Positions 55,789 to 64,000 of a DNA stretch of 64,000 nucleotides are shown piece after piece; position 1 is the first letter of the stretch; every line of letters begins with the position of its first letter. Source of the DNA: Desulfosporosinus lacus DSM 15449 (GTDB lineage: Bacteria > Bacillota > Desulfitobacteriia > Desulfitobacteriales > Desulfitobacteriaceae); NCBI RefSeq assembly GCF_900129935.1, contig NZ_FQXJ01000007.1:62001-126000 (forward strand), given 5' to 3'. Under the pieces are notes generated by a model. It was given only the letters and a program-made list of their open reading frames with translations. It made no database searches and was not told where the DNA came from. The translations under genes and the position numbers were made by a program.

Positions 55789-57615
55789 ATGAAACAGGGA
55801 ATCGGCAGATTGAGATTTGCAAAAGAAGAAATGCCCCAGGTTACCAGAAAGATGCTTTCAAGAATAATGAGCTATTTCTTGCCTTATTGGAAGAAAATGC
55901 TTCTCGTAATTAGCATAATAATAATTATCTCAATACTGGGGCTTGTACCACCGATGCTAATTAGGAATATCATTGACAATGCTTTACCACAAAAGGATTT
56001 GATGCTCTTAAGTGTGTTGATTTTTGTTTCTATAGGGGTAACAGTGATCTTAGGATTGTTGCAAGTAGCCCAGTCTTACCTCAGCATTTGGATTTCTAAA
56101 CATATAATTCTAAATATGAAAAATCAAATGTACGCTCATTTACAGAACATGTCCCTAAATTTCTATACCGATGCCAAGCCAGGCGAGATTATTACTAGAA
56201 TAACGAGCGACATTGATGGAATTCAGGATATATTTAACACAACCATAGTCAATGCCTTAACCAGCTTTGTTGTGCTTATTTCAACTGCGGCAGTTTTAAT
56301 AATGATGAACTGGAAATTAGCATTTGTTGGCATGATCATACTGCCTGCCTTTATCATCCCTACGAGAAAAGTAGGGAAGCTTAGATGGAAAATAGCCACA
56401 AAGAGTCAGGAGAAAATTAGTGACCTTAACCAGATTATTCAGGAAGCCTTTAGTGTTAGCGGAGCGCTGCTCACTAAGATTTTTACCAAGGAAAAAGATG
56501 AATTAGCAAGATTTGAAAAGACTAATAAAGAAGTTATAACCTTGCAACTTAGGGAATCGGTTGTAGGGCGCTGGTTCAGAATGACAATAACCACTTTTAT
56601 AGCAATTGGGCCGATGCTTATTTACTTTTATGGCGGCTATTTATTTATAAAAGGTGAAATTTCCATTGGAAGCATAATTGCTTTCGTAGCTCTTTTGGGG
56701 AGGTTGTATTTACCAGTTTCGCAACTCTCTAATATTCACATAGATGTCACCAGATCCTTAGCCTTATTTCAGAGAATCTTTGAATATTTAGATCAGAAAC
56801 AAGAGATAAAAGATAAACCTGGTGCTGCGAAATTTGAAGTAATTAAAGGGAAGGTAGACTTTGAAAAGGTATATTTTTCATATAACAGCAAGGTCAAAGT
56901 GTTAGAAAATATAAGTTTTTCCATAAATCCAGGCACGATGGTTGCCTTAGTTGGCTCCAGTGGTGTGGGGAAAACCACCATTACAAACTTGATTCCAAGA
57001 TTATATGAGGTGAACAGAGGCAGTATTAAGATTGACGACCGGGATATCAGAGATGTTACCCTGGAATCGCTTAGGAACCAGATTGGGATCGTTATACAAG
57101 AACCGTATCTTTTTAATGATACTATTGAAGAAAATCTGAGGTATGGGAAAAAAGATGCTACAGAGCAAGAGATGATTGAGGCTTGCCAAGCCGCCTATAT
57201 TCATGATTTTATTATGACTCTGCCAGATCACTATAAAACAATTGTTGGAAATAGAGGTATCAAGTTATCCGGTGGAGAAAAGCAAAGAGTGTCTATTGCC
57301 AGAGTTATTTTGAGAGACCCAAGAATTATTATTCTAGATGAAGCTACATCTTCTTTAGATTCCGTGTCGGAAATGTATATTCAAAAGGCGATGGTACCCT
57401 TGTTGCGAGATAGAACAAGTTTTGTTATTGCCCATAGACTGTCAACAGTCTTAGCGGCTGATCAAATTTTTGTTATCGAGAATGGAACTATTGCTGAAAG
57501 TGGAAATCATGAGGAATTACTTAGGAAGAAAGGTCTTTATCGACAAATCTTCGACACACAATTCAAAGGAGGAAATTTCTTGGGAGGGAGTTCATCTCCA
57601 TCCGAAGTTAGTTGA
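55789..57615 (+). CDS. ABC transporter, fused permease and ATPase (MsbA-like exporter)
   Basis: The 608-residue protein starts at ATG 55789 (MKQGIGRLRFAKEEMP); GTG/TTG codons at 55780 and 55777 are alternatives close to AGGAG. It has six transmembrane helices (residues about 30-300) and an ATPase with Walker A GSSGVGKTTITNL, the signature LSGGEKQRVSIARV and Walker B IIILDEATSSLDS. Type IV half-size exporters move lipids or drugs. Its own palindromic operator suggests substrate-responsive control. Confidence 0.9.
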   Translation: MKQGIGRLRFAKEEMPQVTRKMLSRIMSYFLPYWKKMLLVISIIIIISILGLVPPMLIRNIIDNALPQKDLMLLSVLIFVSIGVTVILGLLQVAQSYLSIWISKHIILNMKNQMYAHLQNMSLNFYTDAKPGEIITRITSDIDGIQDIFNTTIVNALTSFVVLISTAAVLIMMNWKLAFVGMIILPAFIIPTRKVGKLRWKIATKSQEKISDLNQIIQEAFSVSGALLTKIFTKEKDELARFEKTNKEVITLQLRESVVGRWFRMTITTFIAIGPMLIYFYGGYLFIKGEISIGSIIAFVALLGRLYLPVSQLSNIHIDVTRSLALFQRIFEYLDQKQEIKDKPGAAKFEVIKGKVDFEKVYFSYNSKVKVLENISFSINPGTMVALVGSSGVGKTTITNLIPRLYEVNRGSIKIDDRDIRDVTLESLRNQIGIVIQEPYLFNDTIEENLRYGKKDATEQEMIEACQAAYIHDFIMTLPDHYKTIVGNRGIKLSGGEKQRVSIARVILRDPRIIILDEATSSLDSVSEMYIQKAMVPLLRDRTSFVIAHRLSTVLAADQIFVIENGTIAESGNHEELLRKKGLYRQIFDTQFKGGNFLGGSSSPSEVS

Positions 57616-57671
57616 TCGAACCAAGGGCTTAGGGGCTAAAGCTTTTATGATTAACGAAGGTGGATCAGAGA

Positions 57672-58439
57672 ATGGAAAATAGAAAGTATAGAATGGAATT
57701 CGAAGTGCATTATCATGAAGTGAACCCGTATGAGAAGGCAACTCCCCTGACCATACTTCATTGCTTAGAAGATGCTGCAATTTCCCATTCTGAGGCAGTG
57801 GGACAAGGAGTTAAGAGGTTAAGATTCAAAAAACAAGCTTGGATCCTAAATAAGTGGCAGCTTGAGATGGAACGCTATCCTGTATTGGGTGAAAAGGTAA
57901 CGATAGAAACCTGGTCTGCTGGGTTTGAACGTTTTTATGGAACGAGAGATTTCTTGATTATAGACAGGGACCAGAAGATTATCGGCAGAGCCACGTCTTT
58001 GTGGATCTTTTATAATACAGAAAGCAAGCGTCCCTCCAGAATCCCCCCGGATTTTGAAGATGCTTATGGAGTTAACTCGCTGCGAGCGATTGAAGAGTCT
58101 TTGGAGAAACCTACGATAGGGGAAGGTGAACAGGAAGAAGGGAATGAACAGATATTTGCGGTTAGACGCAGTGATATTGATACTAACGGACATGTCAATA
58201 ATGTTAATTATCTTCAATGGATGCTAGAAGTGGTTCCTGAGGATATTTACCAGAATAATCATCTGACTGCCCTGGAAATCACCTATAAGAAGGCAACTAC
58301 GTATGGAACCAGTATTTGCTCAAAATGCTATGCTGCTAATCCAAGGGCCAACAACTCAGCGTATAGGCATGTTGTACTCGGGAACGATGACCGTCAAGAA
58401 CTTGCAATAGCTAAAACTGTTTGGGAGCCTCTAAAGTGA
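57672..58439 (+). CDS. Acyl-ACP thioesterase
   Basis: The 255-residue protein starts at ATG 57672 (MENRKYRMEFEVHY) behind GGTGGA; a GTG at 57660 lies in the Shine-Dalgarno. Two hotdog folds, with RSDIDTNGHVNNVNYLQWMLE (near residue 180), match the FatA/FatB-like bacterial thioesterases that release fatty acids from acyl carrier protein. It lies 56 nt after the ABC exporter; the pair may form one transcript. Confidence 0.85.
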   Translation: MENRKYRMEFEVHYHEVNPYEKATPLTILHCLEDAAISHSEAVGQGVKRLRFKKQAWILNKWQLEMERYPVLGEKVTIETWSAGFERFYGTRDFLIIDRDQKIIGRATSLWIFYNTESKRPSRIPPDFEDAYGVNSLRAIEESLEKPTIGEGEQEEGNEQIFAVRRSDIDTNGHVNNVNYLQWMLEVVPEDIYQNNHLTALEITYKKATTYGTSICSKCYAANPRANNSAYRHVVLGNDDRQELAIAKTVWEPLK

Positions 58440-58440
58440 A

Positions 58441-58525
58441 CTCATTCAGCTAAAGCTGAACATCGAGACTATCGTCACCGAAGTAGAATAAGGAACACCC
58501 ACTTGAATAAGTGGGAGTCTCGGAA
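58441..58525 (+). mobile_element. possible IS200/IS605-type right-end relic
   Basis: In the 115-nt gap after the thioesterase, TTCAGC/GCTGAA (58445-58460) is followed by CGAGACT (58464-58470), ACCGAAGTAGAATAAGGAACA, a CCCACTT/AAGTGGG hairpin (58498-58515) and AGTCTCG (58516-58522). The last pairs with CGAGACT to enclose the whole. This resembles the 3' end RNA structure of TnpB-bearing IS605-type elements from memory. No transposase or tnpB is present, so it would be a fragment or an unrelated RNA terminator. Confidence 0.4.
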
Positions 58526-58554
58526 TTGATAAAGAATATGAAAAGAGGCAAAAC

Positions 58555-59019
58555 ATGCGTAGAAGTGATAAGGAAATAACTGATCAGGATTTAATGGATG
58601 AGATCCTAAAGAAGGCTCAGGTGTGCCGATTAGCGGTATCCTTTAAGGATATGCCTTATATTGTTCCGATGAACTTTGGTTACGCAGATAGGGTATTGTA
58701 TTTTCATTCTGCGCATGAGGGGCTAAAAGTTATGATTCTACGCGAAAATCCTCAGGCATGCTTTGAAGTTGAGATCAATACAGAACTAGTGCCGAGCGAG
58801 CAGGGGTGTGAATGGACAATGCGGTATCAGAGTGTTGTTGGTTTCGGAGAAGTTGAATTCATCGATGACATAGCGGCTAAGCGAGAAGGAATGAAAATAA
58901 TCATGCAACAATATTCAAATGAGCAACCTTTCCCTGTTGATGCTGTGTTAGCAGGAGTTACTCTTTTTAAGTTGAAGGTAAATACTATGACTGGTAAACA
59001 ATCGGGCGCAATCACGTAG
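58555..59019 (+). CDS. Pyridoxamine 5'-phosphate oxidase-fold protein (NimA-like)
   Basis: The 154-residue flavin-binding split-barrel protein has MDEILKKAQVCRLAVSF, MPYIVPMNFGYADRVLYFHSA and SVVGFGEVEFIDD, fitting the PNPOx/NimA-like group that reduces nitro compounds or binds FMN or haem. Length is normal. It starts behind AAGAGG. Substrate is unknown. Confidence 0.83.
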   Translation: MRRSDKEITDQDLMDEILKKAQVCRLAVSFKDMPYIVPMNFGYADRVLYFHSAHEGLKVMILRENPQACFEVEINTELVPSEQGCEWTMRYQSVVGFGEVEFIDDIAAKREGMKIIMQQYSNEQPFPVDAVLAGVTLFKLKVNTMTGKQSGAIT

Positions 59020-59043
59020 TATGTAAATTTATCTAATGATAAG

Positions 59044-59077
59044 ACTCCCGCTTTGATCAAGTGGGAGTTCGTTTTTT
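59044..59077 (+). terminator. terminator of the PPOX-fold gene
   Basis: ACTCCCGCTT (59044-59053) pairs with AAGTGGGAGT (59059-59068) with one G-T, followed by TCGTTTTTTC. Between here and 59331 the sequence is A/T-rich with no gene. A TTGACA lies at 59249-59254 but without a -10 at the right spacing. Confidence 0.75.
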
Positions 59078-59331
59078 CTGCTTTGAGGGGTGCAAGTCCT
59101 TCCGCGCGAGTGTGCGTTTTAGTGTGTATAAAGGCTCGATTTTTGGCTTTCGCTGAACAATTACTTATTTAAAGGGAGTAAACAGTTATTATTTTTAAAG
59201 TGCTTGCATAAGAAGGAATAGAGGAGATATTTGTCGAAGAGAAACTTATTGACATCACTATATAATGATATGGATATCTTAGTCAGTTCCATGGACATGA
59301 CCGCAATCTAATAAGAAAAGTGGTATGAATA

Positions 59332-61251
59332 ATGTCAACTGAAGAGATCATGGAATTAAAACAAAAAGTTGCTTTACTGGAAGCAACTTTAGCGGATGTT
59401 CGAGAAGAAAACGGAATTTGGGAACGGATTTTCCTTGAAGTTAGTTGGGGAATGGTCGTTGCTGATGCCAGTAATGGAAAATTGCTAAAGGTCAATCCTC
59501 ACTATGCTGAAATGCACGGGTACAGCATCTCAGAATTAATAGGTAAATCCATGTATGATCTACTTTGTGCGCCAGGACATCAAAAAGACCTTTTGGCTGA
59601 AGTTGGTCCAAGGGTATATGATGATCGTTATGAATATCACTCCGTGCATATGAAGAAAGATGGAAGCTGTTTTCCTGTTCGAATTAATAATCATGAAATT
59701 ACTGTAAATTCTCGGTGTTTCAGGATTACCTTTACTTGGGACATTACTGATAGTGAACTTAAACAAAAGGAACTAAGTCAATACCAGGAACGTTTAGAGG
59801 AATTAGTCAAATTTCGTACGGATGAACTAGAGAAAACAAATGAACAACTTCGAAGCGAAATCATCCAAAAAGAAACTGCAGAAAATGAATTAGCAAAAGC
59901 AAATCAAGAGATGATCAATATTTTAGAAAGTATTGGAGACTGCTTTAAGGCGGTAAATCGTGAATGGGTCATAACCTACGCCAATCAGGCTATGGTTAAA
60001 GCGCGCGAAGCTAATGGAATAAATGGAGATATTGTAGGAACTGATTATTGGGAAACTCATAAGGTATCGAATAAAACGATTAATGACGCTTGTCTTAAGG
60101 TTATGAATGACGGGATTCCAACTCGATTTGAGACCTATGCTCTAACAATGGGGCAATGGGTTGAGGTCAGTATTTACCCAACTCCAAGCGGAATCTCGAT
60201 TTTTCTCCGTAACATTGAGGAAAGACGGATGATTGAAAAGGCCGTAGAAGAAGAGCATCACCGTTTGTATTCGTTATTTAACAGCTTTCCTGGATTAATA
60301 TATCTTCAAGAAGAAAATCACAAAATACGCTTTGCCAACAATAGCTTTCAATCAAAATTTGGTTCAGGCTTAGACCAACCCTGCTTTGAAGTTATTGCAG
60401 GCTTGCCGTTTCCATGTCCTGATTGTATGTCCTCGATGGTGCTTAGAAACGATACGGCTGTATGGAAAGAAATGGTTTTTGATAATCGCATTTATGAGAT
60501 ATATTCTCAACCCTTCATTGATGCAGATGGTTCCAGGCTGGTTTTCAAAGTGCTTATTGATATAACCGACAGAAGAAGTGCTGATCGTGAATTAGCGCGT
60601 CTAGAGCGACTTAATATGGTGGGAGAAATGGCGGCGGGTATTGCTCACGAGGTTAGGAATCCGCTGACGACGGTTCGCGGTTTTCTTCAGTTGCTCCAAT
60701 CTAAGAAAGAGACGCTAGAATATCACGATTTTTTCCAATTAATGACAGACGAGCTGGATCGGGCGAATTTAATCCTTACCGATTTCTTGAGTTTAGCCAA
60801 AGATAAGTCGATCGGCTTTGAGTTAATCAATATATCCAAGATAGTAACAACTCTGTCCCCACTCTTAACAGCTGATGCAATCAATCAAGACAAAACAATC
60901 ATTCTTCAGCTTGAAGAGGTTCCCGACTCTCATGGAAATGGAAACGAGCTTCGACAGTTGATTCTGAACTTAGCAAGAAATGGATTGGAGGCAATGCGAG
61001 CAGGCATGACTCTAACCATTCGAACTCATATTTTTGAAGATTATATTATTCTTAAAGTTTGCGACCAAGGTGGAGGGGTTGATCCTGAAATACTCGATCG
61101 ATTAGGGACTCCATTCTTAACAACAAAAGAACGAGGGACTGGATTAGGGCTTGCAATATGTCAAAGTATAGCTGTTCGACATAATGCTAAAATTAGTTTC
61201 GAGTCGGGGAATACCGGAACAACGGTTACAGTTAAGTTTCCAGTCGAGTAA
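59332..61251 (+). CDS. PAS-domain sensor histidine kinase
   Basis: The 639-residue soluble kinase has an N-terminal PAS domain (residues 30-140), a coiled-coil linker, a second PAS (195-310), a third PAS with CPDCMSSM cysteines near 365, the HisKA motif GEMAAGIAHEVRNPLTTVRGFLQLL with phospho-His439, and a HATPase with GNGNELRQLILNLARNGLEA, DQGGGVDP and GTGLGLAIC. The H-box resembles sporulation-type kinases, which could feed Spo0A. No response regulator is adjacent. It starts at ATG with no strong ribosome binding site visible. Confidence 0.88.
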   Translation: MSTEEIMELKQKVALLEATLADVREENGIWERIFLEVSWGMVVADASNGKLLKVNPHYAEMHGYSISELIGKSMYDLLCAPGHQKDLLAEVGPRVYDDRYEYHSVHMKKDGSCFPVRINNHEITVNSRCFRITFTWDITDSELKQKELSQYQERLEELVKFRTDELEKTNEQLRSEIIQKETAENELAKANQEMINILESIGDCFKAVNREWVITYANQAMVKAREANGINGDIVGTDYWETHKVSNKTINDACLKVMNDGIPTRFETYALTMGQWVEVSIYPTPSGISIFLRNIEERRMIEKAVEEEHHRLYSLFNSFPGLIYLQEENHKIRFANNSFQSKFGSGLDQPCFEVIAGLPFPCPDCMSSMVLRNDTAVWKEMVFDNRIYEIYSQPFIDADGSRLVFKVLIDITDRRSADRELARLERLNMVGEMAAGIAHEVRNPLTTVRGFLQLLQSKKETLEYHDFFQLMTDELDRANLILTDFLSLAKDKSIGFELINISKIVTTLSPLLTADAINQDKTIILQLEEVPDSHGNGNELRQLILNLARNGLEAMRAGMTLTIRTHIFEDYIILKVCDQGGGVDPEILDRLGTPFLTTKERGTGLGLAICQSIAVRHNAKISFESGNTGTTVTVKFPVE

Positions 61252-61278
61252 ATTATTGGCTAGATCAAGAATGGATAT

Positions 61279-61320
61279 GAGTAAAGCCACCCCATCTTAA
61301 AAAGTGGGGTGGCTTTACTC
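61279..61320. terminator. bidirectional terminator between the kinase and metQ
   Basis: GAGTAAAGCCACCCCA (61279-61294) and TGGGGTGGCTTTACTC (61305-61320) are perfect 16-nt arms around a 10-nt loop. It lies between convergent genes. Confidence 0.83.
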
Positions 61321-61335
61321 ATGAAATAAGTTTTT

Positions 61336-62187
61336 TTAGAATGCAGGAACAATGGACCCTTTATATTTGTCTTCGATGAACTTCTTGACGTCAGGGGAGG
61401 TTAAAGCTTTGGCGAGCTTTTGCAGAGCAGGATCGTCTTTTTTACTTTCTTTGACAACAAGAATATTTGCGTAAGGTGACTCTTTGTCTTCCATAATGAT
61501 AGAATCATTGAGCGGGTTGAGTCCACCTTCTAAAGCGTAATTTGTATTGATCACTGCAGCAACAACTTTAGGATCTTGGAGTACTCTGGGAAGCTGAGGA
61601 GCATCGAGCGGGGTGATTTTGAGTTGTTTGGGGTTATCTTGGATGTCATTAACCGTTCCCTTAATTCCAATTCCATCTTTTAGTTGGATGAGACCGGCTT
61701 TGGCTAGCAGTGCCAGGGCTCGACCGGCATTAGAGGGATCATTAGGAATGGCTATAGTACCCCCGTTTTTGAGGTCATCGAGTTTGGTGATTTTCTTAGA
61801 GTAGATTCCCATTGGCTCAATGTGCACGTTAGCAATTGAAACATTCTTTAAGGAATGGTCTTGGTTAAAGGAATCCAGGTAAGGGGTGTGTTGGAAGAAG
61901 TTGGCATCAATATCTCCAGTATCCAAGTCTAAGTTGGGGCGGACATAATCAGTGTAGTTAACGATTTGGAGGTCAACGCCTTCTTTGAGCAGAGCTGGTT
62001 TAATGTACTCTAGGATTTCGGCATGGGGAATTGGGGTTGCGCCAACTTTCAGTACGGTGTTTGAGGGTGTGTTGGATCCGGCTTTCGGTGCATCGGCCTT
62101 ACTGCCACAGCCTGAGAGTACGAGGGAAAGAGTGACTAAAACAGCGAGTGATAAAGCAAGGTAACGGTGATTTTTAAGTTTAAACAT
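61336..62187 (-). CDS. metQ: Methionine ABC transporter substrate-binding lipoprotein MetQ
   Basis: The 283-residue protein has a signal peptide with lipobox LVLSGC (Cys27) and the NlpA/MetQ fold (VGATPIPHAEILEYIKP, NFFQHTPYLDSFN, IYSKKITKLDDLKNG, IPNDPSNAGRALALL). It binds methionine outside the membrane for the MetNI importer. It is last in the metN-metI-metQ operon. Confidence 0.95.
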   Translation of the reverse strand: MFKLKNHRYLALSLAVLVTLSLVLSGCGSKADAPKAGSNTPSNTVLKVGATPIPHAEILEYIKPALLKEGVDLQIVNYTDYVRPNLDLDTGDIDANFFQHTPYLDSFNQDHSLKNVSIANVHIEPMGIYSKKITKLDDLKNGGTIAIPNDPSNAGRALALLAKAGLIQLKDGIGIKGTVNDIQDNPKQLKITPLDAPQLPRVLQDPKVVAAVINTNYALEGGLNPLNDSIIMEDKESPYANILVVKESKKDDPALQKLAKALTSPDVKKFIEDKYKGSIVPAF

Positions 62188-62289
62188 GATTTCTTCCTCC
62201 TATTTGTTGAGTTTGGTTTGAACATTGAATAATAGGGTTTGCTTTGTGCTTCGTAGCAGATGAAGCGCCGGTGAGGTAACAGCCTTGGT

Positions 62290-62976
62290 TTAATGAGTAA
62301 GTTTGCGTGCCAGTGCAGTTCCCAGAGATTGTATGATTTGAACGATCACGACTAGAATGACGACGGTGACGATCATAATATCGGTTCGGAAACGACTGTA
62401 GCCATATTGAATGGCTAAGTCTCCTAACCCACCCCCGCCAACGGTACCAGCCATTGCAGTGTAGCCGATGACACTAATCGTCGTGATGGCGACGCCTAGG
62501 ATAAGTGAAGCCTTCGCTTCAGGCAGAAGAACTTTTTGAATAATTTGTTTGGGGGATGCCCCCATGGATAAAGCTGCTTCGATCACGCCGTAGGGCACTT
62601 CTTTTAGGGAACTTTCCACGACTCGGGCCACAAACGGAGCAGCGGAGATAACAAGTGGGACAATTGCAGCTGTTGTGCCGATGGACGTGCCAACAACTGA
62701 TTTAGTGAATGGGATTAAGGCTACTAAAAGAATGATGAATGGAGCGGAACGTAAGATGTTGACAAGGGTTCCTAAAGTTCGTTCTACCCACGGGTTGGGC
62801 ATAATGTGTCCGGGAGAGGTGACAACCAAAATAATGCCTAAAGGGAGTCCTAACAGGTAAGCGAATACCGTAGAGGCGGCGACCATATAGAGGGTTTCGC
62901 CGGTTGCCGGGATAATAAGTCGGAGTAAATCAGCCCAAAAAGTGACTTGAAAAAGCAGGGATGAATCAAAGGGCAT
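62290..62976 (-). CDS. metI: Methionine ABC transporter permease MetI
   Basis: The 228-residue membrane protein has five or six helices and the permease EAA loop (EAALSMGASPKQIIQKVLLPEA near residue 140) of MetI. It overlaps metN by 11 nt. Methionine import is inferred from all three subunits. Confidence 0.95.
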   Translation of the reverse strand: MPFDSSLLFQVTFWADLLRLIIPATGETLYMVAASTVFAYLLGLPLGIILVVTSPGHIMPNPWVERTLGTLVNILRSAPFIILLVALIPFTKSVVGTSIGTTAAIVPLVISAAPFVARVVESSLKEVPYGVIEAALSMGASPKQIIQKVLLPEAKASLILGVAITTISVIGYTAMAGTVGGGGLGDLAIQYGYSRFRTDIMIVTVVILVVIVQIIQSLGTALARKLTH

Positions 62977-63991
62977 GTTGAATCACCTCCACTTTTAATT
63001 CCCGAGATGCTAAATAGCGGTGAGCCTCTTTAAGCTGTGCGGGGTTTCCCAGTAGTTCCAGGGTTAAAGTGCCAAAGAGCGTAGATCTCAAATGATCGAT
63101 ACTCCCATAGAGGATGTTTGCCCGAACGTCGCAAGTGCGTAATAAATCGGTAATAATCGGATCTGAAGCTCGTGAGCCAAGAAATTGAATGCGAACAATT
63201 TCTGAGTCCCGATGTGTTGAAAGCTCCTTTAACAGGTCGGCAGGAAGTTCGTTCGGAAAAACGGTTGAGATAAACTGGCGAGCGATATCTGATTGCGGTT
63301 TTATGAAAACAGACTCGACAGGGCCATTTTCCACAATACGGGCTTCATGAATAACTGCAACATCCGTGCAGATTTCTTTGACCACTTTCATTTCATGGGT
63401 AATCATTACTATTGTTAAACCGAGTTTTTGGTTAATATCGCGAAGCAGGTTTAAGATTGAAAGAGTGGTTTGTGGATCTAACGCTGAGGTGGCTTCGTCA
63501 CACAGAAGGACTTGAGGCTTTGTGGCGAGCGCTCGCGCAATGCCAACTCGCTGTTTTTGGCCCCCGCTTAATTGAGCAGGGTAAGCAGATGACTTGTCTT
63601 CCAGACCGACGAGATGGAGTAACTCTTTTACCCTTATCGAGATTTCTTTCTTTGGTACTCCGGCAATTTCTAAAGGAAAGGCAATGTTTTCTGCAACGGT
63701 CCGCGATTGAAGGAGATAAAAGTGTTGAAAGATCATTCCGATATTCTGACGCGCTTGACGAAGTTCTCGGTTAGAAAGCTTGGTTAAGTCTTGTCCGGCA
63801 ACGACGACTTGACCGCTCGTAGGTTTCTCAAGAAGGTTTAAGCAACGCACCAGCGTGCTTTTGCCTGCACCGCTTAATCCAATAATACCGTAGATGGCTC
63901 CCTGCAATATGTTCAAGGATACATTATCAATGGCTATGATGGTCCCTTGGCGGGAGGAGTACTTTTTGACTAATTGATTAATCTGAATCAA
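62966..63991 (-). CDS. metN: Methionine ABC transporter ATP-binding protein MetN
   Basis: The 341-residue ATPase has Walker A GLSGAGKSTLVRC, the signature LSGGQKQRVGIARAL, Walker B VLLCDEATSALD and a C-terminal NIL/ACT-like regulatory domain (residues 265-341) that senses methionine. TTG 63991 is taken as start, but the frame stays open into the 9 remaining bases, so the true start and any upstream S-box riboswitch lie beyond the window. Confidence 0.93.
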   Translation of the reverse strand: MIQINQLVKKYSSRQGTIIAIDNVSLNILQGAIYGIIGLSGAGKSTLVRCLNLLEKPTSGQVVVAGQDLTKLSNRELRQARQNIGMIFQHFYLLQSRTVAENIAFPLEIAGVPKKEISIRVKELLHLVGLEDKSSAYPAQLSGGQKQRVGIARALATKPQVLLCDEATSALDPQTTLSILNLLRDINQKLGLTIVMITHEMKVVKEICTDVAVIHEARIVENGPVESVFIKPQSDIARQFISTVFPNELPADLLKELSTHRDSEIVRIQFLGSRASDPIITDLLRTCDVRANILYGSIDHLRSTLFGTLTLELLGNPAQLKEAHRYLASRELKVEVIQHAL

Positions 63992-64000
63992 AGGCTTACC

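Noticed and set aside
59249-59280. TTGACA upstream of the histidine kinase as promoter
   Set aside because: The TATAAT nearby is only 8 nt away and no hexamer lies at 16-18 nt.

Overview
The window reads as chromosomal DNA of an anaerobic, endospore-forming, selenium- and cobamide-using Firmicute of the Desulfosporosinus/Desulfitobacterium (Peptococcales) type. The evidence is a selenocysteine formate dehydrogenase, a second in-frame-TGA redox protein, a CIRCE-controlled groESL operon, Spo0E-like and CotJC-like sporulation genes, an FeoAB system, and many class-typical riboswitches. The assignment to a genus is inference. No rRNA, tRNA, prophage or CRISPR array was seen. The only trace of a mobile element is a short possible IS200/IS605-type end.

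Layout. 1-3.5 kb: a lactate permease (runs off the left edge) and a divergent amidohydrolase. 3.9-6.6 kb: the t6A operon tsaE-tsaB-rimI-tsaD, followed by a large palindrome and then a dense cluster of DnaA boxes (6734-6907). 7.1-18.9 kb: formate and molybdenum cofactor metabolism, with 5-formyl-THF cyclo-ligase, a three-subunit NAD-linked formate dehydrogenase whose catalytic subunit is read through a TGA (Sec353), mobA, fdhD, and a moaA-moaC-MOSC-mogA operon behind a Moco riboswitch. Embedded here is thiC behind a TPP riboswitch. 19-29 kb: an EamA transporter, a NYN-domain protein, groESL, a previously split glutaredoxin-like selenoprotein with its own promoter and operator, a DUF4405-like membrane protein, hpt-guaA and a Spo0E-like protein. 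29-37 kb: a Ca2+-type P-ATPase, an exonuclease, and a cobalamin-riboswitch operon of two ThiC paralogues (bzaA, bzaB) ending in a broken bzaC. 37-46 kb: a guanine-riboswitch purEBCFMNHD operon. 46-64 kb: CotJC-like protein, a CC/Se-motif protein, paired WYL regulators, YhaM-like nuclease, NudC, a DtxR/MntR-family regulator convergent with a split feoAB operon, an ABC exporter, an acyl-ACP thioesterase, a PPOX-fold protein, a PAS histidine kinase and metNIQ.

How it fits together. The formate dehydrogenase needs Sec insertion, Moco (moa/mog/mobA) and sulfuration (fdhD), and all but the Sec machinery lie within about 11 kb. Aminoimidazole ribotide (AIR), made by PurM, is the shared precursor of purines (PurE), the thiamine pyrimidine (ThiC) and the benzimidazole lower ligand of cobamides (BzaAB). 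The window holds all three AIR-consuming branches, each under the riboswitch of its own end product (guanine, TPP, cobalamin).

The least expected items are the UxxC glutaredoxin with a C-terminal zinc-ribbon, its consensus promoter overlapped by a CsoR/CstR-like palindrome, and its decayed zinc-ribbon neighbour; the DnaA-box cluster away from any visible dnaA; and the bzaC ruin that predicts a 5-hydroxybenzimidazolyl cobamide.
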